Source: Anaeramoeba flamelloides (lineage: Eukaryota; Metamonada; Anaeramoebidae). Taken from it: DNA of 64,000 nt. The notes beneath the pieces were generated by a model. That model was not told the origin of the DNA. It ran no database searches and worked only from the letters and a program-made list of their open reading frames with translations. The stretch is taken from positions 2,351,501 through 2,415,500 of the forward strand of contig JANTQA010000036.1 in the NCBI GenBank assembly GCA_027625915.1, written 5' to 3'. The translations under genes were made by a program, and so were the position numbers. Below are positions 57,301 through 64,000 of this stretch, piece by piece. Every line of letters begins with the position of its first letter. Within the stretch, counting starts at the first letter, position 1.

Positions 57301-60300
57301 ATGTCTATAAAATTCATATTCGATAAGATTTTTTTTGATCTCGGGTAATATTTATGAGTAACAATTGAAATTTTTGAGAAATTATCAAAAATTAGATTTT
57401 TAGATATTATATCAAAGAAGGAATTGGGGTTTATCAAGGGGACCCCTTATCACACATTCAATTCTTATCACATTTACTACTAAAAAAGTTAAAAACTTTA
57501 GCAGTTCATGACCAAATGTATAAAGACGAACTTATTCTTATTATGAAGGTCCATTTAATCTCTTTAAAAATTACTTTAGAAAAGTTCTTTAAAATATTAA
57601 AAAGATTTAGTATGAACCCAAATAATAAAAAAACTCAATACAAAAAAGAATTAAAAGATAATTTTTATCTTGGAATTTGGCTAGAAAAAACACAAATCCT
57701 TGGATATAATTTCAAAAAAGTAGAAAAGTTTTTGGAAAGAATTAATCGATTGTTTCAACAAAAAAAAACTCAATAATGGGGTCAAAATAACAACTTCTTT
57801 CAAAGTTCCCATTTTAAGTCAACTTTATTATGGTCTTCAAAATATTTGATTTGAAATAAAGTGATTTTGAAAGAATTGATAGATTTATCAATAAATCAGT
57901 TACAATTCTCTTACAAATTAATAGTGACTCACTACAATTAATTTATAAAACTGAAACAAAAATTGATCTTGCTAGATTAAAAAGTTACCAAAGAAAATAT
58001 AAAATGATTGAAAAATTAGACTTCTTAAATTTAAAAAAATTAAAAACGTTCCTAAATTTTCAGGGACTTGAAAATGAAAATATTAATTGGTATACTGAGA
58101 AATGCAAATTATTCGATTTAAAATTAAATATTTTTGATTAACGAAATAGGAAAATTCAAAAAAAAATGCGGCATTTTGAAAATGAGACTTTAAAGAACAA
58201 AAGTTTGGTGTGTAAAGAGTTATCAATAAAATGTAAAGAACTTTTTCCCAATTCACATTGTTCAGCGGTTTTATCGATTTTGTAATTATTTTTCCCTACA
58301 ATTTACAAAACGAGATTTCTCATTTCAAATAAAAGTGCACATCAATTTTTAAAATATTTAATTTTAATTTTTATTGTTTTTTTTTTTGTTTTAATGAGTT
58401 TTAAATATCCAGTTGAATGTTTTTTTTATGTTTTAAAGAATTTTTTAAATTTTAGAATGATATTACAATTAATTTGATTCAATTATGAATAATTCTTGAA
58501 ATTTTATGTGCCCTTTTATTTGAAAAAGAGTTTACAAAAAATATTTAAGCTGGAAAGCTTCAAAAAAAATTCTAAAATTTCGAAATTTTACTAATTGCTT
58601 AAATAGGTACTCTTATGCAACAATCAAAAATAAAAATAAAAAGTGTGATTTATGTAAAGAAAAGTTAAAAATTGATCTCATTGAAGACTTGGATCATTTT
58701 TTAAAGGTAATCGTGTCTTCAAGTGCCGTAAAGTGCCTAGTTTTTCCATAATTTAAAAGAATAGAGTAAAATCTCAGATTTTTCTCTCTTCTTTTGAATT
58801 CTGGAAAAGCTAACGGCGGCTTTTTTGATTTTTGAAATAAAAAGAAAATCTCAGTAATTTTCTTTTAATGTATAAAATTAAAAAAAAAACAAACTAAAGG
58901 TGCCTAGGTTTTCCAGAATTCAAAAGAATAGAGTAAAATCTTTGATTTAACTCAATTCTTTTGAATTCTGGAAAACCTAACGACACACAAGAAAAAAGTA
59001 ATTTACTCTCTTCAAAAATAAATAAATAATTATATTAAAATCTTTTTTTATCACGCTTGGTTTCAAAATGACTTTATCAGAAGTTCATAATCTTTTTTGT
59101 TTTTTGAAGTACAAAGGCCGATTAACAAAAAAAAAAAAAAAGAAAAAAAGGAATGATAAATCATAAAATGTTATAAAAAATAACCAAAATAATGTGAAAA
59201 GTAAATTGAATAAGAAAAAAGAAAAATATTAATATTACTTTCGTTTTTTCTGATTGGATTATAATTATAATTGTGCCCCATTGATTGAACATATGAAGAA
59301 AATTAATTGACGAAGAAAATTTTTTAAAATAAGAAATAAATTGCTGTTTCACATCATAAATGGAAATTTCATTCTTATTGCCAACAATTACCAATTGGTT
59401 CCTGAATTCCATTATTTCAGTTTTATCTTCGTTAAACCCATAGCAAGGCCCCTGTTCTTCTGGTGTAAAATAAATTACAATTTGATCAATGCCAATGATT
59501 AAATCACCATTGCTGCTTAAGGTAAAATTTCTTGGTTTTGGGATTAACAAGCTTAATTCAATTAATTCAGATTCGCCAGATCGAGTAAAAAAATAGGATA
59601 TTATTCTTTTGTTTGTTAAGCAATATAAAACGTGCACCATTTTGCCATTCTTGTTATACAGCTGTTTCCGAAACAGCATTTTCTCGATAAATTCAATTTT
59701 GTTGTTTTTTTCTTTTTCCAATTCTTTGTTTTCAACAGGCTGGCGAAGTAAATGTTGCTTGAAATACCAATCCCTGATCAGGTTACCATGAATATAGACC
59801 AGCGCTCCATTTTGAAAAGAGATTGTTGCAATTGAGAGATCATCATTAATTGCGAGACTGAGCACTTTTGAGTCTGAGTTTTGTGTTGTCTGGATTTTGA
59901 TCTTTTTGATGCACTTCTTAGTGTTTGAATTGAGATCAAAGAGTTTTAATAAATACCTTCCTGGTGTAGGATCATCGCTTCCCAACGCAACCAAAATGTG
60001 TTGGTTTTTGGCTTCATAAATTTTTGAAACAGAGTACTCAAAAGCCTTTAATTTTCTTTCACAAATATATTCATTGTTATAGAAATAAATGTCTCCAGAG
60101 TTTCCTTTGGTTGTTTATTTATCATTTAGAATTCAAGTTTATTATTGGTGTGATATTTTTTTATTTATTTATTTGTATCCCAAAATAAAAAGAAATGAAG
60201 AAAAGAACAAAAAGAGAAAAAAAAAAAAATATTTCCAACCAAAAAAAAAAAAAAAAACGAAACAAACCACCAATAACGAGATAATTTCTTCCATTTTTTA

Positions 60301-60430
60301 CACAATTTTCAGGGTTTGATAATAGACTGTAAATGGTTTCTTCTTCTTTTTCTTCTTGTTTTTGTTCTGTGTTTTGTTTAACATCATTTATAGTGCAATC
60401 AAAAAAATCAAATCTTTTCCAAGTAATCAT
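54308..60430 (-). CDS. VPS11: VPS11, HOPS/CORVET core subunit with RING-H2 finger
   Basis: Inferred join: 60430-60268, 60104-59239 and 56146-54308, phases 1 and 0, 955 residues, normal for VPS11. The start is Met13 of the longer frame because homologues begin M-x-x-W-R/K-R-F-x-F-F, as here (MITWKRFDFF). Residues 1-340 form the N-terminal beta-propeller region; the first junction restores VIGGNSGDIYFYN. Residues 344 onward give the alpha-solenoid: RLEEQKLKTKLNFLFKKN, YGDNLYQRGDYNNAIDQYI, TIGILEPSYVISKFLDPQR and DHATLLLRC, all hallmark VPS11/clathrin-repeat segments. A Lys/Asn/Glu-rich insertion (about 570-625) is lineage-specific low complexity. The RING-H2 near the C-terminus has ligands C867, C870, C883, H885, H888, C891, C899 and C902. 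Known role: scaffold and E3-like core of the HOPS and CORVET tethers at late endosomes and lysosomes. Intron 2 (3.1 kb) carries a dead LINE and repeats. Confidence 0.93.
56830..57105. repeat. Diverged partner of 53655-53945, in VPS11 intron 2
   Basis: Shares aaaaatcttcttgttaa, aaagttcagtaataaaaa, a tttcaaaaattgtgg-type inverted end, tttttaaaatgtcat and aatcagatttaataatt, in the same order and orientation as the 53.7-kb copy. The inverted ends are imperfect here. Confidence 0.75.
57420..58710 (+). mobile_element. Dead LINE fragment in VPS11 intron 2 (RT core to zinc knuckle)
   Basis: Starts with the RT motif GVYQGDPLS. A 100-codon open stretch follows with YKDELILIMK where YADDL is expected, KTQ-x-KEL and LGIWLEKTQILGYNFKKVEKF (template-grip region). 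Later broken frames give a PILSQLYYGL-type thumb motif and, at about 58640-58705, CDLC...DLDHF-like text of the C-terminal Cys/His knuckle. The changed YADD box and several stops and shifts make it inactive. It is on the strand opposite to VPS11. Hairpin modules begin directly after its 3' end. Confidence 0.8.
58706..58986. repeat. Hairpin-module repeat, locus 8 (B+A+B, best preserved)
   Basis: Starts tcttcaagtgccgtaaagtg then cctag. Module B (tttttccataatttaaaaga / ttgaattctggaaaagc) is followed by ctaacggcggc, a module A (ttttttgatttttgaaataa / aattaaaaaaaaaacaaac), then gtgcctag and a second, nearly perfect module B (gttttccagaattcaaaaga / tcttttgaattctggaaaac) ending ctaacgaca. It begins immediately after the LINE fragment. 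Confidence 0.85.
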
Positions 60431-62555
60431 AATGAGGAACAATAAAAAATGATAAATGTTTAACAAATTTTAAATATCTTGAATTAGTTTGTTTGTATGT
60501 TCAGTCAACATTCGAAAAAAATAAGTTGTTAAGATGTTTGTTTCTAATTTTTTTTTTTGAAGGGGATGGTTAAATGTTAGTTTTAAAAATGAAACGTCAA
60601 AAAAAAATATATGTAATTCAATCTATTAATTATTGGTTCTATTTGTCTGAAATCTTAAAACCGAGATTCCAATTCAAAGTTATATTAAAAATATTGTTAA
60701 AGTGATATACCTCAAGTTCTTTCTGTTTGAAATCTAAACAAAATTTTAACAAAAGGTCGAAATATTTGTTCTCTGTAAAGACAAAAAAACAAATCAACAG
60801 ATTTAATAAAATACAGAATCAAGAAATGATGTTCTTCAATCAATTTTTAAAAGAAAAAAAAGAATTTTCAAGATCGAGAAAGATTAAAAATGAATTTGTT
60901 ACAAAAAATAGAGAACAAGATCTGTTTTTGGTTTTTAACAACAAAACTTCTTGATTACACAAAATTTAGAAATTGGATAAAGTTAAAGGGGAATTTATAT
61001 TGAAAAGGGAGTATTTTCAAGAGGAATTCTTTTTATTAGGGTTAGTAATCCTGAAACTGGAAAAAAGATTTTTTTAGGTGAAAGAGAAAAACCTAAAAAC
61101 ACAATTTTTCGGAATTGAAAAAAAATAATTTACTTAATATTTTTGCCCCAATTAAGTACTATGGTTTTAGGTGAAAAAAGTGAAATAGTTGATAAAACGC
61201 TCTTGAAAGAGTCCAATAATCCCCAGGTAAATCTACCCACTTTGAATTTCCATTTCATTAAAAAATAAAAAATTTACTATTCCAACAATTTTCAAGACAT
61301 TTCTTACTTTTTGTATCCTACCATAATTTGATTTTTCTATTTCATAATTTCCATTTCAAATCTATAAATACCAAACAATTTCCAAAATGTGCTAAATATT
61401 TTTTACAGTAACTTTCACAGGTTTGAAATGTTTTCAAATTAGCCTTTGTACTTGAAATTCCCTTAATGTCATTTTTTTTATATATATTTTCTCTCAAAAA
61501 TCTATTTGAAAAATTTTTCTGTTTGTTTGAATAATTATTTTGAAATTGGATAACTTTTTGTCCACTTACTTCAGAATGAGAATTATTTTTGAGAAGTGTA
61601 TTTAAAATATCACATTTGTAAAAACCTTCGGGGGGGGGGCGGCATAGTCCTTAAAACAATATCAATCACACTTTCTTTACCATTTACACAAATTAAAGAT
61701 CTCACCTTAAAAATTGGTTCAAATCTGAATTTTTTATCTACTCATTTATTTCTATATACATAGAGCATGACCAAAAAAAATAAAGAAAAAACATATGTTT
61801 GATTTTCCTTACAGGTTTTTGGTCTTCAATGTAGATTGGTTCCACCATATCAATTCAATTTCCTTTTCATTGTTAAACAAAGACTAATTTTCAAATCATT
61901 TAATTTCAATCAAAATTATTTAAAAAGACAAGAAATTACAAATTTTCTATTCATTTAAATCAATAAAAATATTATTTTTAATTTTAATAAAAAACAGAAT
62001 AAATAATAATCACAACAAAAACTGATATTTTTTTTTTTTTTTTTTGTTGGGGGGGGGGGTTATCAGTAAAAAACTTTGAATTCTTTCCAAAGTTTTCAAA
62101 TCAATAGATAAATTACCACTTAAAGATACAGTATATTAAAGCAATATATGAGACAATATACGAGATATAAATATAATATAATCAAATCTATTTGAAAAAT
62201 ATGAGACCTAAGGGTTAGTACACATTGTCTTTATATTTTAAATATTATCTTATGATTTGTAAAAGTGTGGGGGGTGTTTATCAGTTGCTGGTAGATTTAT
62301 GTTTATATTTTGGTTAATTGTATTCTATTATATTATAAAAATTGAAACTCGCCTTAAAAAAATAAATTAAAAAAAAATTTTTTTATTCTTTTTTTTTCAA
62401 GAATTATTAATTATTAATTATGAAAAATTAATGATAATTTTATTTTATTTTAATGTATATATAATAAAACAGATATATTTTAAAAATGAAAATAAAAAAT
62501 AAAATCAGCAAATAAAAAAAACACAGTAAATATTTTTGAAATGAACATTATAGAT
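60431..62555. other. Intergenic; G-runs and a fragment of the 15.6-kb inverted repeat
   Basis: At 61051-61070, cctgaaactggaaaaaagat repeats the outer end of the 15571-16126 inverted repeat, preceded by 'ttagtaat' as at the right flank there (ctagtaac). Plus-strand G runs occur at about 61630-61639 (then cggc) and 62048-62058. A 75-codon basic frame at 60727-60954 has no recognised family. Confidence 0.45.
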
Positions 62556-62559
62556 TTTG

Positions 62560-62882
62560 TATTGATCAATTTCCAATGAAAAAAGAAGAAAATGAAGATT
62601 ATTTGTTAATAAATGATTTCATTCTAAAAGACCTTGCGGTAACTCAATTTTCTGAATATTATCTATATTTTCTATATTTGGCAGTAATTTAAGTTAGAAA
62701 CTTTGGACCCAATTTAAAATAAAATAAAATAAGAGTTGAAAAATTGTGTACATAAAAATAAATATCCAGATACAATTGAAAAATTAAAATATTTTCTTTT
62801 GAATTGTCCAAAAGGTGAAAATAAATTTAAAAACTTAATTCCTGAATTAAAAAATAACATTCAATATTCTTCTAAATAATAT
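62560..62882 (+). mobile_element. Possible LINE 3' tail remnant
   Basis: One frame reads YPDTIEKLKYFLLNCPKGE...LIPELKNNI before a stop. The FLLNCPKGE block resembles the FLWDCPYH knuckle end of the LINE at 8076-8294. The upstream Cys pair is weak and frames are broken. Low confidence. Confidence 0.4.
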
Positions 62883-62884
62883 TT

Positions 62885-64000
62885 TTCTTATTAATAATAT
62901 ACAATCCAAATGTCCATAATAATCCGAGTAGATAATAAAAATGTATTAGAATCTGTAGAAAAATCAAAGAATGTTTAAGGACTCAAATTAACAATAGTAA
63001 TTAAAGTTCTACCCATTAGTGATAGGAATACTAAGTTCATTTTTAAATGTGGAAGAAAGAAAAAACAAATAGATGATTTTTCTTGTATATAGTCTCTTCA
63101 AATATTGATTTAAAAAAAAAAATCTTCTTAATTTCACATCTTAAATAACTTCAAATTTACTAAATTCCTATTAATTTTATTAACTTACTTTTGAAAGAAC
63201 ATTTGAAAATATTAGATAAATATTAACTTTTTTTATTTGTTAAACTTTCAAGAATTTCAAAGAAAAAAACCAAAACTTCTTTTGAGTTCTAAAATAAAGC
63301 CAAGTTTTCTGTAGACTAATGGACTAAAGGAAAATAAAATTAAAAAAAAAAAAGTAATTTTTTGGTGATATTTTTTCATTAACAATAATCTAACGATATG
63401 GTTTAACAAAAATGTCAAAGTGGATACTTTTGGTGTATGAAAGCCTTTTCTTGTAATAAAAATATTGTATTAATTTGAGTGAAAAGAATACTTTTAAAAA
63501 ATAAATACCATATATACTATTTAAAAGTTAAAAACATGAACTATTTACAAATATTTGAATCTTAGATTTATTATCATATCAAAACAAAAAAAAATGACAT
63601 AAAAAAGGATAATTTTATTATAATAATAGTCAGTGTATTAAAGAAATTTAATCTTATTATCCAAGAAATCAAATAATAATCTTCTGTTATAAAAATTTCT
63701 ACAAAAAAAAAAAATATTTCAAATAAATTAGTAACCCACAACTTGAAATCAAACTTCAAACAGAGACAAAAAGAAGACTTTAGCAAAAAAAACTCCTCTG
63801 ATATGAATTTTTTTTTTTTTTTACCTGTATTGTGTTTTATCTTTAATCGTCGCATTTAGTATTGCTATATTTTAAGAGTTTTGATAAGTATTATCTATTA
63901 TTTTGTAGTGTGATTACCATTAAAAATCTACTTAAACTTTGTTAAATCACTATCAATTGAAAGTAGTTTGAAAAAACTGTTACCAAGATAATTATTTATA
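62885..64000. other. Intergenic, nothing recognised
   Basis: AT-rich DNA to the window end. A 93-codon minus frame at 63574-63855 is Phe/Ile-rich and without family resemblance. Confidence 0.45.

Noticed and set aside
60727-60954. 75-codon basic plus-strand frame
   Set aside because: Lys/Asn/Phe composition equals that expected from AT-rich DNA; no motif or splice partner.
1-64000. tRNA, rRNA, snRNA and CRISPR signals
   Set aside because: I looked for tRNA A/B boxes, GC-rich islands and regularly spaced direct repeats; none met a standard I could defend by eye.
1-64000. Alternative genetic code (TAA as Gln)
   Set aside because: Considered because of the in-frame TAA codons near 200-230, but the VPS11, CcdA and MRH genes all end in TAA at the expected place, and a short intron explains the edge case.

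Overview
The window is about 80% A+T, gene-poor and eukaryotic: genes are far apart, introns follow GT-AG (about 45 bp to 4 kb), homopolymer and (AT)n runs are everywhere, and there are no operons, Shine-Dalgarno sites or CRISPR arrays. The gene content (VPS11 with a RING finger, an EGF/TIG receptor with an intracellular RasGAP fold, a heterotrimeric G-alpha-like protein, a PB1-domain protein, tandem MRH domains, and a bacterial-type CcdA-thioredoxin fusion) suggests a free-living amoeboid or flagellate protist. An Anaeramoeba-like anaerobic amoeba would fit, but that assignment is inference from composition and gene style, not proof.

Layout. 1-379 (-): start of an unrecognised gene running off the left edge. 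0.4-5.3 kb: small DNA transposons (MITEs), a dead LINE and a hairpin-module repeat. 5.3-6.0 kb (-): FAD synthase. 6.0-12.3 kb: hairpin modules, a second dead LINE and a 1.5-kb foldback element. 12.3-13.7 kb (-): PB1 protein with a long Met/Cys/Gly/Arg repeat. 13.7-22.0 kb: MITEs and a perfect 194-bp inverted repeat. 22.0-26.7 kb (+): four-exon type I membrane protein with two MRH-like domains. 29.7-35.6 kb (-): four-exon receptor (TIG, EGF repeats, one TM, cytoplasmic RasGAP-like domain). 40.5-41.7 kb (+): CcdA-thioredoxin protein. 45.0-50.0 kb (-): split gene for a G-alpha-like protein that has lost all its nucleotide-binding motifs. 54.3-60.4 kb (-): three-exon VPS11 with a LINE and hairpin modules in its second intron. 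60.4-64 kb: no gene, one possible LINE tail.

Themes. Two signalling proteins, the RasGAP-like receptor and the G-alpha-like protein, keep the fold and length of their family but lack the catalytic residues, so both look like pseudo-enzymes kept for binding roles. Two others belong to endolysosomal traffic: VPS11 (HOPS/CORVET) and the MRH protein, whose tail ends in a YxxL-type sorting signal. Much of the non-coding DNA consists of short inverted-repeat elements, most bounded by TA as expected for Tc1/mariner-type mobilisation, and many of them lie inside introns.
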